Made by a program: the position numbers and the translations under genes. The notes under the pieces are model-generated. The model did no database searches and was not told the origin of the DNA. It was given only the letters and a program-made list of their open reading frames with translations. Below, in pieces: positions 16,907-25,108 of a DNA stretch of 64,000 nt. Each line of letters starts with the position of its first letter. The stretch's first letter is position 1. This DNA is from Porphyridium purpureum (Eukaryota > Rhodophyta > Bangiophyceae > Porphyridiales > Porphyridiaceae): positions 5,208,001 to 5,272,000 of the forward strand of contig VRMN01000001.1 in the NCBI GenBank assembly GCA_008690995.1, written 5' to 3'.

Positions 16907-18598
16907 CTATGATTGGGTTTGCGCGTTTTTTGCCTCCAGGCGAATCCCGAGACTTAAAAGGCGCGCCTCGCGTTCGGCGGCAAGTCGGCCTTTCTGGAAG
17001 GCACAGCGCTGACGATTGAGCCACTTTGTCAACATGATGCTCTCATTTGAGCTGAACTCGCGGTCTTCTACCAGTTTTGCTTGCAGCATGGCAAACTTGG
17101 TTTCCCATCGATCCCCATGGGGATCCCACTTGAAACCGAGTGACTCGAGCTGCAGCTGCCTTTCCCGAGAGAGCTGCTTCCTCTTGAACAGAAAACGCTG
17201 CTCCTTTGCCCATGACCCTAGCACAGGATGGAAGCGAGGCACATCCGCATGACCATGTTCTCGCTGAAAGTTTGCAAGTGCACGCACCCGCATTTTCCAC
17301 GTCGGATGTTTTCGAACCGCTTGATTTTCCACACGATGTCGTCTCGCGTCGCGCGCTTTCCGCCGCCCGTCTGCCCATATGAATCCAATCGATTGCAATC
17401 TCTGAACTTTGTTCCTAGACAATGTTCCTTTGCGGCGCTGCACGGCCTGCGACCAAGCCCACTTGCGCAGTGTTCGCAGTTCTTCCTCGGTGAGCGCGGC
17501 ATCCCGAGCTGCATCAGCTTTGCCGTGCTCATCCGTCCCGAGCGAATCTAAAATACGGGTAAAGTCCGTGTGCCCAAACAGCTGGCGCACACGCTGCACT
17601 TGTTCAAAACGCTCTCGCCACCGCGTTCGAGGTTGGAAGACCGGTCCGCTGGAGAAAAAGCCAAGTGCACAAAGCAGCGCTCTTCTCTTTGGGAGCAGCT
17701 TGTTCTCGCGTGCCACGCGGCGCTGATTTTTCGCCCACACGGCCAAATCGGGCAGGTTGAGGTCGCTTTTTACATCCCGCAGAGACACGTCCTCACCGCT
17801 TCTCATGGCAAGCGCCCTGCTGCTTGTTGGAAACCGACAGTGCCGATGCGTACGAAAGTACTTCACCATGTGTAGAAAGTGGTCCTCCCACAGCGCCTGC
17901 CGCTCAATGAGTTCGAGATCGATACCGAGGTGCAGCATGAATCGCTGCTCTCGCTCCGTTGACATGGCGAAGCTTCTCCACATGGCACGCTGCTCGCAGA
18001 GCCAGATCAGAAGCTGCTCTGTTTTATGCTTTCGAAGTTTGCCTTGTGTGTCTTGGCTGTGTCGCTCAAGGATACGCTCCACCAGATATTGTTCGAGGTC
18101 GCCGCTGCGCACGCGCGCGCGCAACCTGAGCATCGACGCGAATGCGGCTTCCCATTGTTCGTCACGGTCTGGCTCATCCGTTGGCAACGCGCCGATGGCG
18201 CGCAGCTGCTTCAGCACTGCGCTATCTAATTTACCCGCACGCGCGCGCTCGACGCATTCCATCAGCCACGCAGCGAGCGGCATGCCCTGCGGGATGCGGA
18301 AATGCCCATACTGCAACTTCCACATGACCAATTCGTTCATAAACATATCTTGCGTCCCGGCCGGCGCGATGTGTTGTCCCTTTCTCACGTCACTGCCTTC
18401 CTCAGTCTCTTTCTTCGACTTTTGCAGGGTGCGACCATGAGCTGCATGGTCAGCCGCACACAGCACAACGCGCTGCTCTCTGAGCCACACCAAATCATAT
18501 CCGACGCGCACAAACTTGCTGCGTCTTTTCGAGCGCCGCTTCCGTTCTGTCAGCGCATTCGCCGTACTACCGCCGCATGTCGACGCAAACGCCTGCAT
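16907..18598 (-). CDS. Protein built of helicase-associated (HA) repeats, no helicase domain
   Basis: A 563-residue protein from ATG 18598. A basic N-terminus (about 15-30, KRRSKRRSK) could be a nuclear signal. The rest is about six repeats of 60-90 residues, each opening with W-x-x-x-[FM] and ending W-[LA]-x-x-Q-R-x-x-[WR]...LxxLG[IF]. Examples: WEDHFLHMVKYFRTHRHCRF / AVWAKNQRRVARENKL; WRERFEQVQRVRQLFGHTDF / WAWSQAVQRRKGTLS; WKMRVRALANFQREHGHADV / SWAKEQRFLFKRKQLS; and WETKFAMLQAKL / KWLNRQRCAFQKGRLA at the C-terminus. This is the helicase-associated domain family, expanded in algae and in some bacteria. The fold is a small helical bundle thought to bind nucleic acid. No ATPase motif. Target unknown. 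Confidence 0.75.
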   Translation of the reverse strand: MQAFASTCGGSTANALTERKRRSKRRSKFVRVGYDLVWLREQRVVLCAADHAAHGRTLQKSKKETEEGSDVRKGQHIAPAGTQDMFMNELVMWKLQYGHFRIPQGMPLAAWLMECVERARAGKLDSAVLKQLRAIGALPTDEPDRDEQWEAAFASMLRLRARVRSGDLEQYLVERILERHSQDTQGKLRKHKTEQLLIWLCEQRAMWRSFAMSTEREQRFMLHLGIDLELIERQALWEDHFLHMVKYFRTHRHCRFPTSSRALAMRSGEDVSLRDVKSDLNLPDLAVWAKNQRRVARENKLLPKRRALLCALGFFSSGPVFQPRTRWRERFEQVQRVRQLFGHTDFTRILDSLGTDEHGKADAARDAALTEEELRTLRKWAWSQAVQRRKGTLSRNKVQRLQSIGFIWADGRRKARDARRHRVENQAVRKHPTWKMRVRALANFQREHGHADVPRFHPVLGSWAKEQRFLFKRKQLSRERQLQLESLGFKWDPHGDRWETKFAMLQAKLVEDREFSSNESIMLTKWLNRQRCAFQKGRLAAEREARLLSLGIRLEAKNAQTQS

Positions 18599-19102
18599 AT
18601 CATTTGCTCCAGTTGTGCAACCCTCGTCGTCTCTGCACACACGTACACACAGACTGGCTCTCTCTCTCTCTCTCTCTCTGTCTCTGTCTCTCTCTTCCTC
18701 GCTTCACCGCGTGCCGCACTCGCGCGCGGCCTGAAAGTCGAAAACGAGAAGTTGTCACTGTACACCCGGATCCATGAAGTACAGTGTTGTTGTTCTGTAC
18801 ACTCGAGTACAGTGGCGCCACACGCGGCGACGGCGCAGTGCGCATATCAAACAAGCGTGTTTTAATATGAAGGCCGAAACAGCGCGTGTTTGTGTGAAAC
18901 ACGGCGGCGGTGCGAGAGACTCAAAGCTTCGAGGGGGCGGCGCCAGGAGGGGAAGAAAGTCAAGAGGCGAAGAGGAGAGGTTGTATGTCGAAGGAGCAGA
19001 GATAGGAAAGGAAGCCTGGTCACCGCTGTTGCAAGTCGCCAGGTGTACATCGGAAAGGAGCAGGACCAGGAGGACGAAGATAAAAGTAGGAACAAACGGA
19101 AG
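18599..19102. promoter_or_regulatory. Divergent promoter region of the HA-repeat and uS10 genes
   Basis: A CT tract at 18658-18702 is GA on the coding strand of the HA-repeat gene. Then come two CTGTAC (18758-18763, 18795-18800) and two GTACAG (18779-18784, 18808-18813), the last two joined as CTGTACACTCGAGTACAG, an almost perfect palindrome. A purine-rich leader (about 18935-18985) precedes uS10. Confidence 0.55.
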
Positions 19103-19450
19103 ATGGCAGACTTGAAGAAGCCCGGCTTGGAAGCCGAAGTGACGCAGCACAAGATCAGGATCACGCTGACAAGCAAGAACGTCCGAGCGCTGGAGAAGAC
19201 GTGCTCGGATTTGGTGCGCGGCGCGAGGGAGAAGGAGGTTACCGTGAGGGGCCCCGTGCGTATGCCGACCAAGAAGCTCATGCTCATGGTGCGAAAGTCG
19301 CCGTGCGGAAATGGAACAAACACGTACGACCGCTTTGAGATGCGCATCCACAAGCGCCTGATTGACTTGCACGCGTCGACCGACGTCGTCAAGCAGATCA
19401 CTTCGATCAAGATGGAGGAGGGTGTCGAGGTGCAGGTCGACGTGATGTAA
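19103..19450 (+). CDS. RPS20: 40S ribosomal protein uS10 (S20)
   Basis: A 115-residue protein, the normal size for eukaryotic S20. [55 protein letters not shown] and the C-terminal [14 protein letters not shown] are diagnostic. It sits in the head of the small subunit. ATG 19103 is chosen because it gives the standard N-terminus; the frame upstream is open but lacks an ATG and homology. Intronless, which is notable for a ribosomal protein gene. Confidence 0.97.
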   Translation: MADLKKPGLEAEVTQHKIRITLTSKNVRALEKTCSDLVRGAREKEVTVRGPVRMPTKKLMLMVRKSPCGNGTNTYDRFEMRIHKRLIDLHASTDVVKQITSIKMEEGVEVQVDVM

Positions 19451-20044
19451 AAAAAACTGCCGGTGAACTCTGATCCGACGACCATACCACGCACACGTAT
19501 TCAGTGTCCACGCGAGAATATGTGAACAGTTTTATGTTTTTTTCCGAGACAGCTTGTGCCAGACTCATAACCTGGTCCGTTCTTTCGTTGTCCAGAGAGC
19601 TCCCGTCTGGATCGCAGCCGGTCTCTGGAGTCCCGTAGACGTGTACTAAATCGAACACTTTCCGTCAGTTTTATGTGATTGGCGGTCTCGCGCTTCGGCT
19701 GAGCTTCACGTTGTTCACACAGACCGGCCACGGGCGTCGTGCTCCCGTTCGCGTGCGGCTTCCCGCCGCTTCCCAACACCGTGCTCGCATCCGAGCCGTT
19801 CTCAAGCCGCCATGAGTTAGGGTTCCTACTAAAATCACTCCACACAAAGCAAATCACAAAACAGACGTTTTTACTTCTGACGTTGCCTTGACACATCTGT
19901 TGGTCTGGTTCGTGACAAAGTGCGCCTGTTTGCATAGAGAGGTCGCGTGGTAGGTGGTTTGCGGTAGAGGTGTGGAGGACACAAGCTGCAGAGGAAAGAC
20001 TTGTGGGCGACGGCGGCTTCGCATTCGTGACGGAGGGGTGGAAC
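19451..20044. other. Spacer between uS10 and Rieske genes
   Basis: About 590 bp. Antisense open frames run across the whole stretch but show no family features. It should contain the uS10 3' end and the Rieske promoter. Confidence 0.4.
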
Positions 20045-20869
20045 ATGATGCGGGGAGCGGCCGCCGTGCGGCGGATGGCGCTGTTTGCGCGTGCGTCCGA
20101 GTCGATGGCGACGGCGACGGCGACGGGACAGACGTGCTCGTGGGCTCCGCGCGCCATGTACTTTGGCGCACAACAGCATGACAAACAAGGCGGAATGCGG
20201 GATCTCAAAGCGCGCGCGATGTCGACAGGCGCGGGCGCGATCGAGAAGCCAAGTGCGGATGAGCAGTCGCAGATGGTGCCGCAGGCGCCGCAGTCCACTG
20301 CGCTGCCCGTCGCCTTTGAGGACTCTTACTACGACAAACCGCATTACCATCGGTTGCGTGGTGACCCGACGAAGCGTGCCTACACGTACCTTATTCTCGG
20401 AACCACCAAGTTTATTGCCGCTTCTACCATTCGTGTCTTGATTCTGAACGCGGTGTACACCATGAGCGCCGCGGCAGATGTTTTGGCCATGGGCAGCTTG
20501 GAAGTGGATCTTAGCAATGTGCCAGTCGGACAGAGCGCAACAATCAAATGGCGCGGCAAGCCCGTGTTCATCCGTCATCGCACGCAGGACGAGATTGAAT
20601 ACGCGCGCAAAGATGATGACGCGCCCATGCGCGATCCATCACCAGACGCCCTGCGCTGCCCAGACCCAGAGTGGGCCGTGTTCCTCGGCGTATGCACACA
20701 TTTAGGGTGTGTCCCGATTGCAAATGCTGGCGACTACAAGGGATGGTTTTGTCCGTGCCATGGGTCGCACTACGATCTCACAGGACGCATTCGCAAGGGT
20801 CCCGCACCGTTAAATTTGGAGATTCCACCCCATCAGTTCTTGGAGGGCAACAAACTGCTCTTGGGCTAG
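20045..20869 (+). CDS. UQCRFS1: Rieske iron-sulfur subunit of the mitochondrial cytochrome bc1 complex
   Basis: A 274-residue protein from ATG 20045 (or 20048). It transfers electrons from ubiquinol to cytochrome c1 in complex III. The first ~50 residues are Arg/Ala-rich without acids (mitochondrial presequence). A transmembrane helix follows around 115-150 (TYLILGTTKFIAASTIRVLILN). The cluster domain shows CTHLGC (C217, H219 ligands; C222 disulfide) and CPCHGSHYD (C236, H239 ligands; C238 disulfide), then GPAPLNLEIPPHQF. This form (GDYKGWFCPCHGS) fits the mitochondrial rather than the plastid b6f protein. Confidence 0.96.
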   Translation: MMRGAAAVRRMALFARASESMATATATGQTCSWAPRAMYFGAQQHDKQGGMRDLKARAMSTGAGAIEKPSADEQSQMVPQAPQSTALPVAFEDSYYDKPHYHRLRGDPTKRAYTYLILGTTKFIAASTIRVLILNAVYTMSAAADVLAMGSLEVDLSNVPVGQSATIKWRGKPVFIRHRTQDEIEYARKDDDAPMRDPSPDALRCPDPEWAVFLGVCTHLGCVPIANAGDYKGWFCPCHGSHYDLTGRIRKGPAPLNLEIPPHQFLEGNKLLLG

Positions 20870-21078
20870 ACCCGGTCCATTCCCATAGAGGAAGATGTAC
20901 ACATGCGCGCGTGTGTGCTAACGTGTGCGCGCGTGCCGTTGCGATGGCCTGTTTGTGTCTGTTTTGGGTTTTATTGAGAGCCTATTAAAGTCGGAAAGCG
21001 TTCTATCTCTCTCTCTCGTTTTGTTTGACTTCTGCCTCGCGGCTGGACAAGCCCACAGACACCCATCTCACAGGTTCC

Positions 21079-22698
21079 TCATTGTGCTTTGACAGCCTTG
21101 CCCTTCGCTTTCGCTGCAGCGACACGTCTCGTCGTAGATAGGCAAAAACCTGCAAATAAAGTGACTAGGACTCCCGCAGCGCACTTGAACATCATAGCAC
21201 GCACTTGCTTGGCTAGGTCTACTTCACGAGACAAACGCTCCATATCCTGAATCCAACGGATGCTGTCGCTTAGTTTGGCGGCAGTGTGAAAGAGGGCAAT
21301 AACCTCGTTCCGCTGCAATCCGACCGAGTGGGACTCGTCGTGCTTGTCAAACAGGATCTTAAGCGCCGTTCCGACACCCAAGAATTGCACCTTACCCCAC
21401 AACCGGCACGTGTCACAGCCGACGCAATCCATGATAGATGAAATGTTCCGGAACGCTGCTCGGAATTCATCACGTAGCGACGTGCCCTGCATGAGGCTTG
21501 AAAATTCGTGCTCTACATCAAACACTGAGCTCTCATCAAACGGCGCTGCACAGTTGGGAGCCAGTAAAGGCAATTCGTACAGCTCACGCACCAGACGCTG
21601 CGTGAGCTGATCTTGCTCTGCATTGCCCGTCGTGTACAAAAAGCGATCTGGATCTAGCTCAGTGCGTGCCTTGCCGAGAGCGCGAAGCATGAGCGCCATC
21701 GTGAAGTAGAGGTTTCGAATGCGCTCAGGAAAATTCCCAATGCGCCACCTGTAAATATCTACGTTCGGGAAGCCCCAAACTTTCCACGGCGGATGGCTCA
21801 GGAACGAGCTCTCATATGAGGACGCGTTCGCGCTTTCGCGCCCTCGAGGCCCATGGTCCATCACGACAAAATCCATGGCCACGTGCGCATTGATGGACAC
21901 GTGCAGGCCCGAGATCAGGCGGAACAGCACGCGCTCGGCGCGGCAGGCGTCGTCTGTGCACACTCCCGACGCGCAGTTTCGAGCAAAGTGGAAGCAGTTC
22001 TCTGTGTATATTGCGTGCCATACTTTCCGAGCCGAGTCTCCTGCATAGCCTGTGAAACGTTCCGGATTTTTGATGAGGTCGATGTACTGGACGCGCTCCG
22101 GATCGTCTGGGTCCAACACAGTCCAAGCGGCGTCTGGGACACCTCGCGCGCCCCACTGCTCACTGGGCCCTTCAATGCTGGTGTCAAAAAGAGCCGGGTG
22201 GAGTCCCTTGGCGTGGTTAAGCTGCTGCTTTCTGCGCTCCAGTTGCTCATTCTGCCGCTGGCGCTGCTCGAGCTCAAGACACTCTTCGTCATCTTGCGCG
22301 CAGCTTCCCGCGTGCAGCCACTCTCGCGGGATCTCGCTCTCATCGCTAGGCTCAAGCGCGCAATCCTCGTTCATGCACTGCTGGTCATCCTGCCAGTACG
22401 GGCACTCGGCATACAGCGCGGATCGAAAGAGCGCAAAAAAGCGCGATTTGCTTGTGAGTCGATGCAGTGCGTCAAAGATGGCCGCGTTGCCTTCTTCGAT
22501 GACCTCGGCGCGACAGCAGCAATCTTCCAGAGGGCCTTCGAGTACAGGCACAGAGCCGGGCATGCCCAGTGCGAGCGCACTGTTCGACTGTGTGCTCACG
22601 CAGATCAACATCAGCACACATACTGCACTGCACACAGACGCAGAGCCCCTGCTAGAGCGACCCACACATTCTCCTCGCCTGTGTGTCATGTGCGGCAT
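21079..22698 (-). CDS. ERO1: Endoplasmic reticulum oxidoreductin 1 (ERO1)
   Basis: A 539-residue protein from ATG 22698 (22689 also possible); upstream codons in frame include no better start. ERO1 oxidises protein disulfide isomerase with FAD and O2 in the ER lumen. A signal peptide/anchor lies near residues 18-45. The shuttle cysteines are CPYWQDDQQC (C99, C108) and C113. The FAD-binding core includes YAGDSARKVWHAIYTENCF and RLISGLHVSINAHVA. The active site is CVGCDTC (C425, C428, C431) in IMDCVGCDTCRLWGKVQ. A Gln/Arg-rich insert lies at about 135-165. A hydrophobic segment near the C-terminus followed by a Lys/Ala-rich tail suggests a membrane-anchored, yeast-like form. Confidence 0.95.
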   Translation of the reverse strand: MPHMTHRRGECVGRSSRGSASVCSAVCVLMLICVSTQSNSALALGMPGSVPVLEGPLEDCCCRAEVIEEGNAAIFDALHRLTSKSRFFALFRSALYAECPYWQDDQQCMNEDCALEPSDESEIPREWLHAGSCAQDDEECLELEQRQRQNEQLERRKQQLNHAKGLHPALFDTSIEGPSEQWGARGVPDAAWTVLDPDDPERVQYIDLIKNPERFTGYAGDSARKVWHAIYTENCFHFARNCASGVCTDDACRAERVLFRLISGLHVSINAHVAMDFVVMDHGPRGRESANASSYESSFLSHPPWKVWGFPNVDIYRWRIGNFPERIRNLYFTMALMLRALGKARTELDPDRFLYTTGNAEQDQLTQRLVRELYELPLLAPNCAAPFDESSVFDVEHEFSSLMQGTSLRDEFRAAFRNISSIMDCVGCDTCRLWGKVQFLGVGTALKILFDKHDESHSVGLQRNEVIALFHTAAKLSDSIRWIQDMERLSREVDLAKQVRAMMFKCAAGVLVTLFAGFCLSTTRRVAAAKAKGKAVKAQ

Positions 22699-23027
22699 CG
22701 TTGAGCACCCTCCCACTAACATTCCTACCGCTCGACCACAAGACTCGTCGCACCAACAAAGACAGCTTGTCCCTGCAGCCTCGTCGAGGTCCAAAATTCC
22801 AATTTTGTGTTTTCAATCAAGAAGTCGTGAAGGGGTGCGTCTGTGACCTATGGAGGGCCACGAATGACGTTTGGTTGCGGCCGGACTGCGAAGCCTTTCC
22901 TAAGAACGAGTCAGAATTGCCTATTTGTATTCAGCGTATGCCGCGAATGTTATTAGTTATGTACGTTGCGGTGAAGAGAGTGAGTTCCCGCGAGATGTGC
23001 AGTCACGCGATTGGCATGAAGGTGCGC
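22699..23027. other. Spacer upstream of ERO1 and downstream of the TLDc gene
   Basis: About 330 bp with nothing recognised; it should hold the ERO1 promoter. Confidence 0.35.
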
Positions 23028-24329
23028 TTAGCCGGAAACCTTGAAAGCCCACACCTCAAACATCACGATATCAAAATCCTTGTGCTTTGACAGACCTTCG
23101 TTCAGGTTCTGGTACGTATCGCACGCGCACGAGCGTCCAAACTGAAAGTCCGCGTCAAGATACAATCCAAAATCACGATTCTTGCCGCCGCCTCCGCTCG
23201 CAATGTACTGAGCGTTAGCCAGCTGATACAGCGAATTATCGCCCGTCGAGTGGTATATGCAGAGTTCCGGCTCGGCCCGAAAGAAGAAGCAGTCGTCCGT
23301 GCCATAGTAAGAAGGCTGGGGTTTCCACAGCTGCGACGAAAACATCCCAAACGAGTAGCCATAATTATCCTTGACAAGGAGCAGCAAGAACCGCCGTTTG
23401 GCGACCGCGCGGTAAAATGTGCGTATCGCGCGCTTATGAGAACGAAAGCTGTACACAAGGGAGACGTCGGCCGCGCGGACGCGCGGCGGGCATTCCTGCA
23501 CAATGCGATCAAACAGCTCGCGCGACACGATCTCGCTTTCCTGCATAAATCCAAACACGGGAATCTTTTCGGCTATGAGCGAAAATGAGCTTGCACGCCT
23601 ACTGCTTCCACTTATAGGGCCGCTGGACAGACGCGAGCCTTGCCTGAATACGCGGCTCCCCTCTTTCACGAAAAGGCCTGAAGGCGAATCGTCCCTGTCC
23701 AAATCGTCTCCACTGATCTCCTTGAACGAATTGTTCCGCCGCGGCATCAACCGACTTGACGTTGGTTGTTCTGTCCCGACCCCTGAAATCGCGCGGCTCG
23801 AAAACATCCCAAAGGCGCCGCCATTCGTGTTGGCAGCGTTACTACCCGCGACGTTCGACTGGCTCCGGGCGGCGACTACGGTGTCGCGCTTCGGAGCCGC
23901 CCTTGCCTTGCCCGGCAAGGAGATTGCGCTGAAGGGCAAGCTGCTGAACTCATACTGGCCCCCGAGATCTTCGTGCGCGCAGGCATCAGCATGTGCCGAG
24001 ACCTCTCTCACCGTGCGGGCGCTCCGCGGGCTGCGGACCGTCCAATTCAACGAATCGGTTTGGTGGCGCTTCACGGGCGCGCCGCCATTGCGTGCGGCGT
24101 TGAGATTCCTTTGTGCCTGACCCTGAGCCTGCGGCGGCAAGTCGGCGGCGCTGAGCGCGGCGTCGTCTGCTCCGCACACCCCATTACTGCCGCTCCCACT
24201 TCCCGCGCGCATCGGCGTGTACGTGTTCCGCCGCGCGAGCAGCACATCCTGGCGCGACGAATTCGCGCTGCGCGTCGGCACGCCTCTACGCGCGCTCGCC
24301 GACAACGGCGGCGTCACCTCCCCATCCAT
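23028..24329 (-). CDS. TLDc-domain protein
   Basis: A 433-residue protein from ATG 24329. The first ~240 residues are Ser/Arg/Asn-rich and disordered. The C-terminal ~170 residues are a TLDc domain: LVYSFRSHKRAIRTFYRAV, LLLVKDNYGYSFGMF, PSYYGTDDCFFFRAEPELC, IYHSTGDNSLYQLAN, the Gly-rich IASGGGGK, FGLYLDADFQFGRS, and the closing FDIVMFEVWAF. TLDc proteins (OXR1, NCOA7, TBC1D24 types) bind the vacuolar H+-ATPase and are linked to oxidative-stress protection. Without LysM, TBC or GRAM domains this is a plain TLDc protein, so subtype and role stay open. A (CT)n run at 24421-24451 lies about 100 bp upstream (GA on the coding strand). Confidence 0.85.
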   Translation of the reverse strand: MDGEVTPPLSASARRGVPTRSANSSRQDVLLARRNTYTPMRAGSGSGSNGVCGADDAALSAADLPPQAQGQAQRNLNAARNGGAPVKRHQTDSLNWTVRSPRSARTVREVSAHADACAHEDLGGQYEFSSLPFSAISLPGKARAAPKRDTVVAARSQSNVAGSNAANTNGGAFGMFSSRAISGVGTEQPTSSRLMPRRNNSFKEISGDDLDRDDSPSGLFVKEGSRVFRQGSRLSSGPISGSSRRASSFSLIAEKIPVFGFMQESEIVSRELFDRIVQECPPRVRAADVSLVYSFRSHKRAIRTFYRAVAKRRFLLLLVKDNYGYSFGMFSSQLWKPQPSYYGTDDCFFFRAEPELCIYHSTGDNSLYQLANAQYIASGGGGKNRDFGLYLDADFQFGRSCACDTYQNLNEGLSKHKDFDIVMFEVWAFKVSG

Positions 24330-24419
24330 CACCCTTCCACGCCTTCCACAAATCACCCCCACCACCCCTGAACCCCCTCTTCACACCGCCCCACCCACTC
24401 TCTCTTCCCTTTCCCTCCG

Positions 24420-24450
<31 letters not shown>

Positions 24451-25108
24451 TTTGCTTACTCCAACCCTCACCGACCACTTCTAAACATCGCGTCTTCTCT
24501 TTCTCTCTTCACCCCGACCTTTTTTTCCTTTCCGCGTCGTCTCCTCACTGTCACTGTACGTTCGTTTCATTTTGTTCTCCTAATTAAATAACGCCGTTTC
24601 TGAATGCGTGTCTGAGTCGGTTGCATCGCGCTCCAACATTTCAATCGATTGAGTTCGAGTTCTGGCGTGAGGTTCACTTACGTCCTGAACACCACCACTG
24701 TACATCCAACCCGCTCCACCAACACGATCGGTTCGGTTTCTGGTCTCTGGAGTGAATTTTTTAGATACTCTGCGAAAAGGGTGCGGCGGATGTACAGTGA
24801 TCGGTGTTAGTGGGTGTGTCGTGTGAACTGGGAGGGGCGTGTGGGTGTGAGTCACGAGGGCGGAACCACGCATGCGGGGGACACAGATTGCTTGGTAGAG
24901 TGTGAGAGACACAGAGAGGGAGAGAGAGAGAGGGGGAGAAGGGGAGACAGAGTGCGGACGGAAGGGTGGAAGGGGAGGGGAGGAGGAGAAGGAGGCGTTG
25001 GCTTGCTTGTGGGGGGACTGTGCGGGTTTGTGAGAGATTCTGTGCGCGCGTCCATGAGGTAGCTGCAGGGGTGTGCATGGAACGTGGGTTTTGCTGGCGC
25101 AGGACGGA
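24330..25108. promoter_or_regulatory. Divergent promoter region of the TLDc and 768-residue genes
   Basis: Contains a (CT)n tract (24421-24451) and a GA tract (about 24902-24945), each purine-rich on the coding strand of the gene it precedes. Between them lies an inverted CTGTAC (24698-24703) / GTACAG (24792-24797) pair. No gene supported. Confidence 0.5.
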
